Source of the DNA: Massospora cicadina
Lineage: Eukaryota; Entomophthoromycota; Entomophthoromycetes; Entomophthorales; Entomophthoraceae
Reading direction: 5' to 3'
Assembly (NCBI GenBank): GCA_022478985.1
Contig: JAKSZP010012234.1
Location: 18,825 to 82,824 of the forward strand
DNA length: 64,000 nt
The notes under the pieces were generated by a model. The model made no database searches and had not been told where the DNA came from. It saw only the letters and a list, made by a program, of their open reading frames with translations. The position numbers and the translations under genes were made by a program. This document shows, one piece after another, positions 54,125 through 64,000 of the stretch. The first letter of the stretch is position 1. Each line of letters begins with the position of its first letter.

Positions 54125-55237
54125 TGTTAGGAGTTTTGCCCGCCTTTCCAACTTTATAGATTACTTTTGAATCTCCAGGGGATAAGGCATACTGATGAGT
54201 GAATTAGATATCAGTTGACCCTGATTTTAGATTAATAATGTTGGTAATTTTTGGTAAATCATTAGTCTTGGATTCATTATGATCAATCTGGGTGAATGCT
54301 TAAGGTATTGTTGGTTAGAGTTTCTGCCAAAATAGTCATCTGATAGTTGATAATGATTAGCTATCAGGTGTACCAATTTAGATTGGTTGGGTTTCATCAT
54401 CAAAAAATTGGAAATTTAAGTAGCATATGTGAGTTAAGCGATGCTGCCTGAAACTAGAAAATCATTTAGTTGGTTCACGACCTGCCATAATGGGTAAAGA
54501 GTCCCATTATCTAAGAAGGTCACTAGCCAAATACGGTTGGTTTGCTGGGATTGAGAGTGAAACGTTAGGGACACGTTTTCTGACTATATCTATTTTAGGT
54601 CTCAAGGATGCCCAATGAAGAAATCCTAACCTGATGGAGAAGACCATCGCTGGTGAGCCATTGTAGGGAAGTTTAATGGCAACAGTTTTTATTTTATGGC
54701 TGAGCGCCAACTGAGTATTTGGGCACTAAATTCCTTTATAAATTCCCTAACAATTCACATTAATAAAAATTAGATTCTTTCATTTGAGATTTAAGCTCTA
54801 TTCAATTTCAGTCATTATTGTTATGATATGCAATAATAGTGGTTTCTTTTGTTGTATAAAGGGGTAAGGATTGAAGATCCTTATAAAAGGCTGGCCTTAG
54901 ACGAGAATCTCCACAGACTCAGCTTAACAATAAGAAAGGCCAAAAAACTCTGAATAAGAGTGAGATAAAATAAGATGGAACAGGGAAGAAATCTCTATAA
55001 TTGACATCACTAGTATTTCTTGGATAATTAAAGGTCTAGTGTTGGAATACATTGGGTTATCTATTAAAATAAAGATAATAGTCATCATACTATTATCCAT
55101 CACTATCAATTCCTATCAAGCAATGCAAAACGTGAAAATACTGAAATTGTGTAGCTAACATTAAGAGCTATCAGTCAAACCAACTTTCTAACATTTGGTA
55201 ATCACTAGAGTAGCTCAGCAGTCCCCAATTTTTAACA
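54125..55237 (+). repeat. LTR D2 (3' LTR, 1.11 kb)
   Basis: TGTTAGGAGTTTTGCCC...TTTTTAACA, homologous to D1 at 34,635. It is preceded by the purine run aagcaagagggggatg, so it is a 3' LTR on the plus strand. The five bases after it (acagc) do not match those before D1 (caagc) exactly. Confidence 0.82.
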
Positions 55238-55724
55238 ACAGCTTGGGTTGAAATTGGGTCCACCATGAGTAGTCCTGGGGCACTAGTACAGGACTTTGCA
55301 AGGGCAATAGATAAGAAAATGAAAATGACAAGGAGTCCTTATAACCCATCCAGTGGTTAGTACCGGTTGACTGATAAGTGTTTTACTGAAACCCATCTTG
55401 GGGTTAGAACAAGTTGATTGTCAAATGCCATTGGGAACCCGCTCTGGGGTTGTACAGGTTGACTGGTTCATGTCTTGGAAAGGATGGCCAAAATGGTACT
55501 GCCATGTCATGATGCTGCAGGAACTGAACTCAAGATATGTGGCAGTGGGTAGCAATCATGAAAGAGGTTTTGCAAAGCTGAGCATGACATGAGAGCATTG
55601 ATTGTGGACTGATCCAAACTCCGTTGAGGTCATAGAAGTTTGATGGCCAAACATGACCAGGGCCTGAGGCAGCTTCCATCCCCAAAAGTTCTATCTTCTT
55701 ATGAATAATCTGGTCAGGCGGGGT
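55238..55724. other. Unassigned stretch between D2 and solo LTR E2
   Basis: No motif; the open frame at 55,398-55,592 is short. Its right end originally adjoined LTR C2 before E2 inserted. Confidence 0.4.
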
Positions 55725-55729
55725 ATATG
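55725..55729. repeat. Target-site duplication of solo LTR E2, left copy (atatg)
   Basis: atatg before the LTR; the same five bases follow at 56,884-56,888. Confidence 0.85.
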
Positions 55730-56883
55730 TGTCAGGAAAACACCAAGTAAGAATTAGACTGGCCTGCCAGCCCAGATGCCAGAGCACTTGAATGGCAAAC
55801 CAAAATTCCACTGGCACTGCTGCTGATTCAATGGATATGGAACCGGAAAGGAATCTCACCAAGAACTGCTGATGAGCCAGAATCTCATCTAGGCACATAA
55901 CAAAATACCAGATGAGTACAGCCTTCAACCCCGAGGGGTACATGAGGGTCAGCGGAAAAGGCAGTTTAATTATCAACATGAAAACCAAATTTTTGGAAAG
56001 GATTTTTAATGGAATTTAAGGAAAGAAAAATTGACCAACAATTTTCTCAGTGCAATTCAACTTATTAAATAGTGGTCAATTGGTGTGTGGACAAGCTGGT
56101 ATTGAGACCCTCAATTTTGACCTAACTGGCAAATTATTTGGGGATGGGGTGGATAAGTTCACTGGGAACTGACATCAAAAAATTCTGCGGCAGGCTGAGT
56201 TGCTGTCAGTTCAACCTTGAACGCCTGAACTGAAATTCAACTTCATTTTCGACGGTTAGTGTGATGGCGTTTAGCCCAATGAGCAGCGAGAATCCCCCAA
56301 GGCCACCCCACATAGGGGCAGGTCCATTTGGTTGGGAATAGGTTAGGGATGCCCAACCTGCCCATGCCCAGTTGCTGGGTCATTCGTTTGGTCAATGATG
56401 TTGCATCAGGCGCAACACCCAATTTTGCCAGCAGGGAGCTTTGAACCCTCATCCATGGTTTCTAATGTTGTTACTTGCCATTGGGGATGATCCTCAACAA
56501 TTTCGAGGGGGGTTGATTTTTTTGATCATAGCATTAGCCAATTGAAACCATCAGGAATTATGGCTGATGAGGCAGTCTTTATCACTTTCTGAATACCTGG
56601 AATCTGAATATCAGGCTGAGTCTACCTCAGTTTTAGGTCAAATTGATTTCATTTTGACGATCTCAGCACAGATTTCCCCGTTTAACTGTACCAGTTCAGC
56701 TGAGGTGAGTTTGGGCACTGGGGGAGGAATTTGAAGTGGAAGAGCTGTTGCCAAGCACTTGTCTACCATGTGGGCGAGGTCGCCCTGGGTAACCAGGGGT
56801 ACAGACACCCTCTTCAATACCTTCTTACTTGGGAACAGAAAAAAAGCCGATCAATGGCCAGGGGACGTTCCCCAGGACTTACA
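55730..56883 (-). repeat. Solo LTR E2 of a chromovirus related to E (1.15 kb)
   Basis: Plus-strand tgtcaggaaa...aagaattagactgg...ccaggacttaca matches the two ends of E's LTR, in the same orientation, and perfect 5-bp duplications flank it, so it is a solo LTR left by LTR-LTR recombination. It is about 490 bases shorter than E's LTR. On the minus strand near 56,760-56,800 it encodes GDLAHMVDKCLATALP, the conserved LTR segment also seen in E and C0. Confidence 0.82.
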
Positions 56884-56888
56884 ATATG
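56884..56888. repeat. Target-site duplication of solo LTR E2, right copy (atatg)
   Basis: Second copy; its last two bases are also the first two bases of LTR C2. Confidence 0.85.
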
Positions 56889-57216
56889 TTGGAATTCCAG
56901 CTGACTACTTTATCCATCCCATTGACTGATTAAGCATTTTAAAAGATTGGTATTTCCAACCTTATATTTGGCAATGATTGCCAACCAAAGTATTAGTCTT
57001 ATACAAGCAATGGAAGGGATCATATGATTTTTTAATATATGTTTTATTGTGGATTTATACCCAACAACATTTATCAGTGATTTGAGAGCGATTAACACTC
57101 AATATTCAGATTAATAAGAGGATTTGTTCTAAAACGATGGGTGTTTGCCAAAAATACTAGGGTTCTTAACGCTTGTTTAATGAAAGTATACCTCATCAAG
57201 TAACATGGCCCTAACT
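56887..57216 (+). repeat. LTR C2 (5' LTR, 330 bp)
   Basis: TGTTGGAATTCCAG...CCCTAACT, homologous to C1 (31,603-31,938) and likewise followed by a primer site (tggtgtccagtttctgaca, 57,220-57,238). The short internal stretch 57,239-57,405 aligns with the sequence after C1 and is then cut off by T6. Confidence 0.8.
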
Positions 57217-57405
57217 AATTGGTGTCCAGTTTCTGACAATAATATTGTTGCTGAACATTAGAGTTATGTAACTAAAAAATAATTAAATTAAATATACCCG
57301 CCAGTATTTATAAGCTATAAGTTAAGGGTTAGCCATCTGTGGAACAATTAGTTAATCTTCAATGGGCTTATGAAAAGCTGCACGCCAAGTGCACTACAAA
57401 GACCC

Positions 57406-57969
57406 TGGTATTTCTTTTGGGCAACATACTTACTATATGCCAGAAGAGTTGCGCAGAGTTCAACCACTGAGCAATGGATGGACGATTTGAAGATGGCTTG
57501 TCCTTTTAGATGAACTTAATAAAAGATATAATATAAGCAAATTGCTTTAGAGACACCGCTTTATTTGACTTAAATATAATTGCAGGCTCCTCTGGTCTAC
57601 TCATTACTTTCTACTAAACTATCCTCTCTTTTATATCGTCCCATTTCATTATATATCAGTGACTTTGTTTAATACCACTCCTTTGTCTTGGACTATTCAG
57701 TTCTGCCATATTCTCATTGACTCTGGCAGAGTAATATTATTCTTAAATTACCTAATTCATGAGTTTGAGGCTTTTACTAAATATTTGTCCTATGTTGACA
57801 TCGCCTTAATGCCTTATTTGGAGGTGATCCAACAGAAACCCTTCCTGACCCAATATTGCCTCAAACTAAGGCACTCAAATAAATATACACTAATAATTGT
57901 GGTTGGTGGATTATGGCCAATCCGCTGTAGCTATTCAGGCTTATCGTCCAGTCATATCAGAATCTTGAC
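57406..57969 (-). repeat. 3' LTR of T6
   Basis: Plus-strand gggcaacatac...ccactgagcaat...ccaatattgcctca...ggcttatcgtccagtcatatcagaatcttgacg follows the reverse complement of the T4 LTR throughout. The minus-strand sequence just outside is a purine run (atggggggatagtaa, about 57,970-57,985). Confidence 0.8.
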
Positions 57970-57985
57970 GTTACTATCCCCCCAT

Positions 57986-58960
57986 ATTGGACAATAAGCC
58001 TCCTATTGTTTATATGCCCAAAGAAACTTTGCATGAACTTGGTTTATAAACTGACTTCTTTTGGGGTCCTTGATAGTATAGGCGTCAACAACTGTTTTCT
58101 CAATAATTTTAAACAGACCAATCCAGATGCTGGCCAATTTATGCCTCTGACAAAACCCATGCTGGTCATGGAATTGAACCAGCTCTCCAACTTTGAACTG
58201 AGCAAGCCTACTATGCTATTCCATATTGGCGGCCTGTTTCCTTATCTTTTTAGCCAAACTGAAGGATTACGCTTTGTTTTGAAACTTGATTAACGTGTAT
58301 GATAAGCTAGTCAAGTAAAGATAGTGATAAATTATGCCGGCATCTTCTACACAAGCATAAAACAGTGTCAGAAGAGCAGGGTGCCGTTCATATAGTAATT
58401 GAAGAGACTCTTCCCCGTGGCAGAATGATAGATAATGTTATTAGTGAAAACGGCAGAGGAAAGGGGGAACTCCACTCTGAAGGTCAATCTGCTACCAACC
58501 TATGGAGTATGTTCACTAGAATTCCATTAACACGCTCAACCATCCCATAGTACTTGGGGTGATATGGGGGCATCAAAGCCCTGGTGATGGCCTAAGCTTG
58601 TTCAGTTTTGGAAGAATGTGAGAGGTGAAGTTAGTTCCATTCTTTATAAGGATGAACTGAGGGAAGCCATGTCACTGAATAATACATTCCATTATGAGCT
58701 TAGCCACTGTGACTGCCCCAATTTCCTTAACACGTGTGCTTCAAACCACATGATCAAGTGGTCAATCTCCACTAGAATATATCTAACCCTGTTAGCTCCT
58801 TTTAGCAGAGGGTCAACGACATTAAGGGAAGCTTATGTCAAGTAAAATGTGGCTTCAATATCCGGTATGAAGTATTCAGATGGAACTGACTTTTCCATTT
58901 GGCACTAGTGGCATCAGGAAATCATTTTGAGCGCATCAATTACATGCTTTCCCAGTAGTA
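57986..58960 (-). pseudogene. T6 integrase, catalytic motif changed
   Basis: Base-level alignment with T4 51,599-50,700 in reverse. The T4 DNGTDF motif corresponds to minus-strand LIKNGTNFTSHI at 58,636-58,650, so the Asp is Lys and the following Asp is Asn. Plus-strand frames here (58,006-58,293 and 58,618-58,845) are antisense shadows. Confidence 0.82.
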
Positions 58961-59039
58961 ACAAGGTCCAAACAATTTCATGGCCTTGCGCATGCCACCA
59001 TGTCCAACTGCCTTATGTGCACTCATGATAATTCTAGTT

Positions 59040-59700
59040 TATGCTAAGGTTTGCGGAAAGTTAACCATAAAGTCCCATTCCATTTATACAGTTCACTGTT
59101 CTTCTAAAAAGTATTGTACCTTATTCCCTCTAATACATTGATGACTTGAGGTGGTTCATCGTCCTTTCTCCTGCAGAGCATCTTATTTTTTATTATGTCG
59201 CTCAAATCCACCATAGCTGTAATTGTTAAAAATTGATAAGAAATCTTCAATTTGGTGTTTTTCTCTGTGTTGATGGAGGCTTTTGAAGTTGTAGGCCTGC
59301 AGCTTAAGAGCCCATTGGGCTAGACACCCTCAGGCTCCTTGAGGTTCTGCAACCAGCGTAATACGCTGATCCATTACATTATTCTACTTTAATCCATGCA
59401 AATATACCCTGAAGGCTTGTATGTTTATATATCCATCTAAGCACTTCAACTTGTTTATTGTGTGATTGCATTCATGACAGTTCAAGCTACAACTGCAGTA
59501 TGCTATCAGGTGCTACTACCCTTTGTCATCTTGTTGGTATAGAATCGCCATAATGGCGGAAAGTGACACATTTATTTTGTAAAAAATTACTTATCAAAAT
59601 TTGGGTAACGTAGCAATGGCAGTTTTGATCAGTGTTGGCCAAAGTGTATCAAAGGAGCGCTTAGGGTATTCCGTACATTTGAACATGGCATCTTTTCTTA
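59040..59700 (-). pseudogene. T6 RNase H remnant
   Basis: Near 59,300 the minus strand reads AQWALKLQAYNF, matching WALKLQACNF of T4. Near 59,345-59,400 it carries the L(R)WLQNLKEP-like block in broken frames. Catalytic residues cannot be read reliably. Confidence 0.65.
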
Positions 59701-59716
59701 TCAACTCAAATAGCAG

Positions 59717-60560
59717 TTACCCAACATAGATAAAGTCTTTAATTAAGCACCAGTAGTCACCCACCATCCCCCAAAAAACCTGTATGTCCCACTTACTGTT
59801 TGGCCAAGTCATTTTTTGGATAGCTTCCACCTTAGCCGGTTGAGGTTTTGCCCATTTGAATCTATCACAAACCCAAGGTACTCCAGTTGGTCCTTGAAAA
59901 AGTGGCATTAATTGGGCTTAATAATAATGGCTGAGGCAAGCTTGCAGAATACCTCCTCCAAATGAGAATGGTGCTCCAAAATTTCCAGGAGAAGACATTA
60001 TTATTGTTAAGGTACACAAGAACGAATGACAGCTTCAAGTTTCTAAGGATAGTGTCCATTACTTGTTGGAACGTAGCCAGAGCGTTAAACAGCCGTTGAG
60101 GTATATGGGTTTAGTTGGAAAAGCCCATTGAACGCGATAATGTCGTATTTCTCTTGTTCTGCTGTGGGAAGCTCAATTTTCAGTAGCCTGATAGCAGATC
60201 CAAAGCTAAAGAATAGCGAGCTCCTCCCAACCAATTCAGAACATTGGGATCTGAGGCAAGGGGTATGGCTTTTTATTGGTGATACTGTTTAGCTTTCAGT
60301 AGTCTATCACTGCCTGGTTGGTACCATCCTTCTTTTTGACAATTAGAACGGGTGAAGCCCACGGACACTTTAATGGTTTGAGCGACTTTTGCTTCAGCAG
60401 CTTTTCAATTTCCTCATTAACTACTTTTCCTTGATTCCTTTAATTGGAAGATCGGCTGAGATCTGATGATGATTCCCAGTTTCCACTCAATGGGCCACTC
60501 ACCGCACACATCCTAAATTGTGGTTGTTGATGGCAAAAATCTAGATATCTATTAAGACAA
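59717..60560 (-). pseudogene. T6 reverse transcriptase, YxDD changed to YLNN
   Basis: The frame 60,059-59,865 has MDTILRNLKLSFVLVYLNNN with the catalytic loop at 60,003-60,014 (AAC AAT): both Asp are Asn. 59,908-59,717 is the region after the palm (AKPQPAKVEAIQKMTWPNSK). Upstream parts to about 60,440 match the T4 fingers (EKLLKQKSLKPLKCPWASPV-like, in broken frames). Confidence 0.88.
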
Positions 60561-61460
60561 AGCTAATAATTGATCTTTTTTTCATCTGATACCCCATTAA
60601 ATCCTTGTGCGGTACCGTCGCCATTATGCTGTGCTGTGGCTTTATGGGTAGACCAAATTTATCCAAAAGCCCAAACTTGCAACTTGAAGAACTACTCAAC
60701 TGGGGTCAAGTGTAAATATGTCACTATCTTGATGCCAGCAGATTTAAATGGTTCTTTTTGTAGATTATTTACAAAACCCTGATCTCCATGTCCTGAGAGT
60801 ATAACTCCTGGAACCACATGAGGCTCAAGCCACATTTGCTGATAAGGCCCAATGACCGCACCATAGAACCCTTCTGGCACTTCCACTTCTAACTCAGTAT
60901 TTACTATTACTTGGTATCCAGAAAGGATGGTTAGAGGTCCAGAAGCTTTAATTGGCAGCCCTTGATATTCATATATCTTCTGGGAAAAGGCCCTGGTATT
61001 GCTCTTTAATCAGTGGTAGTGAACTGTAATCAACCCATCACTGTATGCAAGTTTGATATGTCCAATGTGAAAAAGATCCTTTGGCACTCCGCCGGAGGTA
61101 AAGCAAATTAAGAACTGCTGTCCCCAAAATTTTTGAACGTCTCTGCTGTCATAACAACAGCCTCAAAGTGTCACGTGAAAGTAGTTCCAATTAACAGGGC
61201 ATAATTACTGTTTGATAACACTATCACCAGAGCTACTATGACAATCAACCCAAAACACAAAGGTAGAATGATGTACGCACCTTAAGAGACTGTGCTTTCC
61301 ACTCCAGAGGTCCCATACAACATTTGGTGTTCTACATCAGGCATTAACGTCAACTTCGCCACCAACTTGGTGTAACTATGTTGACTGAGGAGCCTTATCT
61401 ATTATTGTGTGTTCTCAATTTTTTCTACAAAAATGTCACAGTATGTGCACTTATTATAAG
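60561..61460 (-). pseudogene. T6 protease and linker
   Basis: 60,886-60,692 reads MEVPEGFYGAVIGPYQQMWL, the linker also in T4. Near 61,390-61,410 the active site reads TIIDKAPQS, where IIDTGAP is expected: the Asp is kept, but Thr and Gly are lost through a small deletion. Other parts are out of frame. Confidence 0.75.
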
Positions 61461-63034
61461 AAGAAATTTTGATTGTTTATACGTGGATTTTTAAGGGATC
61501 CCTTTTCTCAAGAAAGCTCATAAGATCCTCACTGACTCTGGGGTACTCTTTGGCATTAGCTTCTATCAGAAGGGCAACGTTTACATCTTTCAGGAATCTA
61601 CATCTGAGGAGAAACCAGCTCATCTTAAGATGCTTGGGCAAACTTTTTACAGGCATATGGCTTTTATTGTTCCTGAGGTGCTTCTTCTGCTGTGGTCTTA
61701 CTTTGCGCTTGTGTTAGTAAACTTACCACCAACTGGCTGCTGGTATAAAAACCCATTGTCACACTGAGGGAATTTCGCCAAATAAACTACAATAAGTTCA
61801 TTTGGGACGTTTGGTGTTGGGATAGCAGAGGTAAAGAGTCCCATCTCAACTCTGCTCCACCTACTCCCTGATAATATAATCCTGTTGAACTTAGTGAACT
61901 CAACGGTTAGGACATCCCTGGGCTAGGTGGCCAGGCGACCATATTTAAAACAATTTACCTCATAGGGTCCATGTCCTTTGCTCTCATAAGATGGTCTAAG
62001 CTGATAATTTTCTTGTTAGCAATTTGAATAACTTGGGTCAGGTCAAAAGTCTGATTGCTGACATTCAGAGTAATTAAATTCAGGTCATAAAATATGCTGC
62101 TGACAATTATAGTATGTATGTCTGGATCAAAAGTCAGACTGCTGGGGATAACTCGGCCAAGAAAGGGGCACATAATGATAATAAAGCCAGGGGTTACCAG
62201 AGAAAATCTGAACAGGGCGGGAGAATTTCCCCAAATAAGAAGGTCCAGCATTAGCGCCAAGAATGTTTCACTTGGTATTGGGTGCTGTAAAAGTGGAGGA
62301 TAGATGGCGTAGAAACTGAATATTTTTGAGCAGGGATACGTTATCCCCCAAAATTGGAGTTATAGCGTTGTAAAGCTCACAGTATGGTTTCACTGCTGAG
62401 CTCAATATGATACATATAGACTTGGATAAAGCCCCTGTCCCAATAAGCACATGGGCTTCCGCCATAAATCGGTCATCAAATGCAATGATGGTTCATCATG
62501 ATGGGCCCCAAGAAAAAAAGAATTAAGCCTTCCGTTGCAAGATCTTTGAGATACTAAATACAACTGCTACACAGTATTCTTCACGTCTTGATATGTAAAG
62601 GAACTTCTTGGAAGATATCAGGTTGATTGGTAGGCACTCCCTTCATCCCAGGCGGATATCAGAAATTTAGCCTTATGCCAATTGAAGGCTCCTTACACTG
62701 TAAGCTTAATTTGTTTGTAGAACTCGTGGATGTTTCCATTGTGGTCAAATGGAGGTAGATATAATAAAGAGCTCATCCTACCACTAATAGCTGTGAGCCT
62801 TGGGAGCTTACTGAGGATTTGATTGAGGCTCAAAGCTGGAGCTTGGCGAGGAGCTGGCCTGGAGGTGTCAGCGGCTCTATATGTATTATAGGGTTCTTTA
62901 TTGACAGTACATCCATCACACGGAGAGTCTTTTTTGGTTGGTACATAATCAGTCCCAGAGATGCCCTCATGAGTTGGGAATCTCACACTTCATTTATGTT
63001 TGGAGAAAACTCCTCAGCATAGTATGTATTTTCC
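61461..63034 (-). pseudogene. T6 gag
   Basis: The likely start is the ATG near 63,034 (MENTYYAEEFSPNINEV), with a TGA soon after. 62,986-62,693 carries SLLYLPPFDHNGNIHEFYKQ, matching PPYDHKGKIH in T4. 62,480-62,300 is the segment that in T1 is split by LINE A. The knuckle region near 61,900-61,960 is unreadable. Confidence 0.75.
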
Positions 63035-63050
63035 ATATTTGTTATAAAGT

Positions 63051-63818
63051 AATTGTTGAAGTTTTTAGGCTACTTTAGATGACTAGTTCTTCTGCAGTAT
63101 GGAGGAGTTTTGAGCATCTATTGTATGGCGACAAATGACTAGATGGTGACAATAGTTAAGATAAAGCTCCTTGACAAAAACACTTGAGGCCATATTTTTC
63201 TGTCATTACATGGTTGATGGCAAGCTGACCTGTTCCTTCTACCCAAGAAAACTCTTGACTTAATACAACGTAAAGTATTAGACTTAAAAAGCTTAGAGAT
63301 TAAACTATAACTTGTGGTGAGAGTGATTGTGAATTATTATTATCATCTTGGAGATAGATTATAGGAATTAATGTTCACAACACCTTACCCATGACGCCTC
63401 ATTTTCAATGGCTTTTGGCCAGAGGAACACGTAATAAGTTCATTTGAGGTCTACAATTATTTTAGCCAAGGGCATCTCACATGGCCTCAGGGTCAGTGTC
63501 AAACTTATAAATATTCTCAAAACAGCGTTTCTGACACATCTGAAGATAGCTGAACTGATGCTCTTCTCATAGCAATTGGCAGCCAATACCAACGCGCTTC
63601 ATACCTTTAATAGTAATCAATTCAGTCAAAAACTTGATCAACATTATAAACTAACTTTTGACATAGACCAACAAAGCCCATGTGCGCGAGTCATTAAGTT
63701 GGCTATTATTATTAAGTCTGACCTAACCAATAAAGCTCAAGCCTGTGTCATCTTAGTCAAATATTATTAAATGGAATCATATTTTAGCACTAGTAGTGCC
63801 CAACCAAAAAGGGGGAGC
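63051..63818. other. Unassigned AT-rich stretch
   Basis: Right of T6 gag. The frame 63,576-63,770 (64 codons) is unrecognised. No trace of the T-family LTR or primer site. Confidence 0.35.
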
Positions 63819-64000
63819 TGCCACGCATCTTTATTTGCAAATGGGCCAAACAAAGGGATTATCATAAATTAAAAAAATCCTAATATAGCCCCTAGGTTAT
63901 CAGCCTAGAAGCCATATCAGATGGCGAGGAGCTTTGAGAAACTTTTGTCTGGTGCCCGCTGGCTGGCGGACCATAGCAGAAAGCATTGGGGTGGGAGCAT
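63806..64000 (+). repeat. Possible polypurine tract and start of an LTR
   Basis: aaaaagggggagc is followed directly by TGCCACGCATC. This is the form of a plus-strand polypurine tract and 3' LTR start, but the sequence runs out of the window, and no pair or similarity is available. Confidence 0.25.

Larger units (their letters stand above)
57406..63050 (-). mobile_element. Ty3/gypsy element T6, same family as T1 and T4
   Basis: On the minus strand from right to left: gag (from 63,034), protease, RT, RNase H, integrase, polypurine tract, 3' LTR (57,969-57,406). The 5' LTR and the usual primer site are not found to the right of 63,050, so the 5' end is missing or beyond recognition. It is more decayed than T4, and almost no frame exceeds 100 codons. 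Confidence 0.88.

Noticed and set aside
34630..55242. Target-site duplication around the D1-D2 pair (caagc against acagc)
   Set aside because: Only three of five positions agree; not enough to claim a duplication.
57659..57997. Plus-strand frame containing ILIDSG, resembling an aspartic protease active site
   Set aside because: The sequence is the 3' LTR of T6 read on the wrong strand; it aligns with the T4 LTR in reverse complement, and no flap or other protease motif follows.
58006..58845. Plus-strand open frames of 75-95 codons
   Set aside because: Antisense to the T6 integrase; the equivalent antisense frames exist opposite T4 integrase (50,702-51,191).

Overview
This window is a graveyard of nested eukaryotic transposable elements. 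I find no confident host gene, no rRNA or tRNA gene, and nothing bacterial. A fungus is the most plausible source: Ty3/gypsy elements, a chromodomain-bearing chromovirus, and two-ORF LINEs whose ORF1 has a CCHC knuckle all occur together. The species cannot be named from the sequence, and another TE-rich eukaryote is not excluded.

Layout. 1-8.5 kb: Ty3/gypsy element T1 (minus, cut by the window edge), split in its gag by full-length LINE A (2330-7561, 15-bp target-site duplication, TSD). 8.6-10.46 kb: X1, an element encoding only a LINE-ORF1-like protein (plus). 11.5-14.5 kb: a decayed plus-strand chromovirus (C0). 14,555-23,421: complete minus-strand chromovirus E with 1.64-kb LTRs and a 5-bp TSD, itself carrying a 1-kb foreign insert. 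23.4-26.0 kb: unassigned. 25,986-31,249: full-length LINE B (minus, 13-bp TSD). 31.6-34.6 kb: a 5' LTR (C1) and decayed gag. 34.6-42.5 kb: 5' LTR D1 followed by the gag-pol ruin T3 (plus), with an insert in gag. 43.8-45.3 kb: X2, the second X copy. 46,157-52,099: complete Ty3/gypsy element T4 (plus) with paired LTRs, PBS, PPT and TSD. 54,125-55,237: 3' LTR D2. 55,730-56,883: a solo chromovirus-type LTR (E2) with a perfect TSD, dropped two bases into another LTR (C2, 56,887). 57.4-63.05 kb: Ty3/gypsy element T6 (minus). The window ends in what may be the start of another LTR.

No element is coding-competent: every one carries frameshifts and stops. The decay is patterned. In the LTR elements the catalytic aspartates of protease, reverse transcriptase, RNase H and integrase are repeatedly changed to Asn, and conserved Arg codons have become TGA. 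This is what C-to-T decay at methylated CpG or a RIP-like process would give. The LINE reverse transcriptases keep their FADD box.

The points most worth following are the ORF1-only X family (two diverged copies), the conserved coding segment inside the chromovirus LTR that looks like the C-terminus of its polyprotein, and the foreign insert inside chromovirus E, which has tandem hairpin repeats and an ORF with a signal-peptide-like start.
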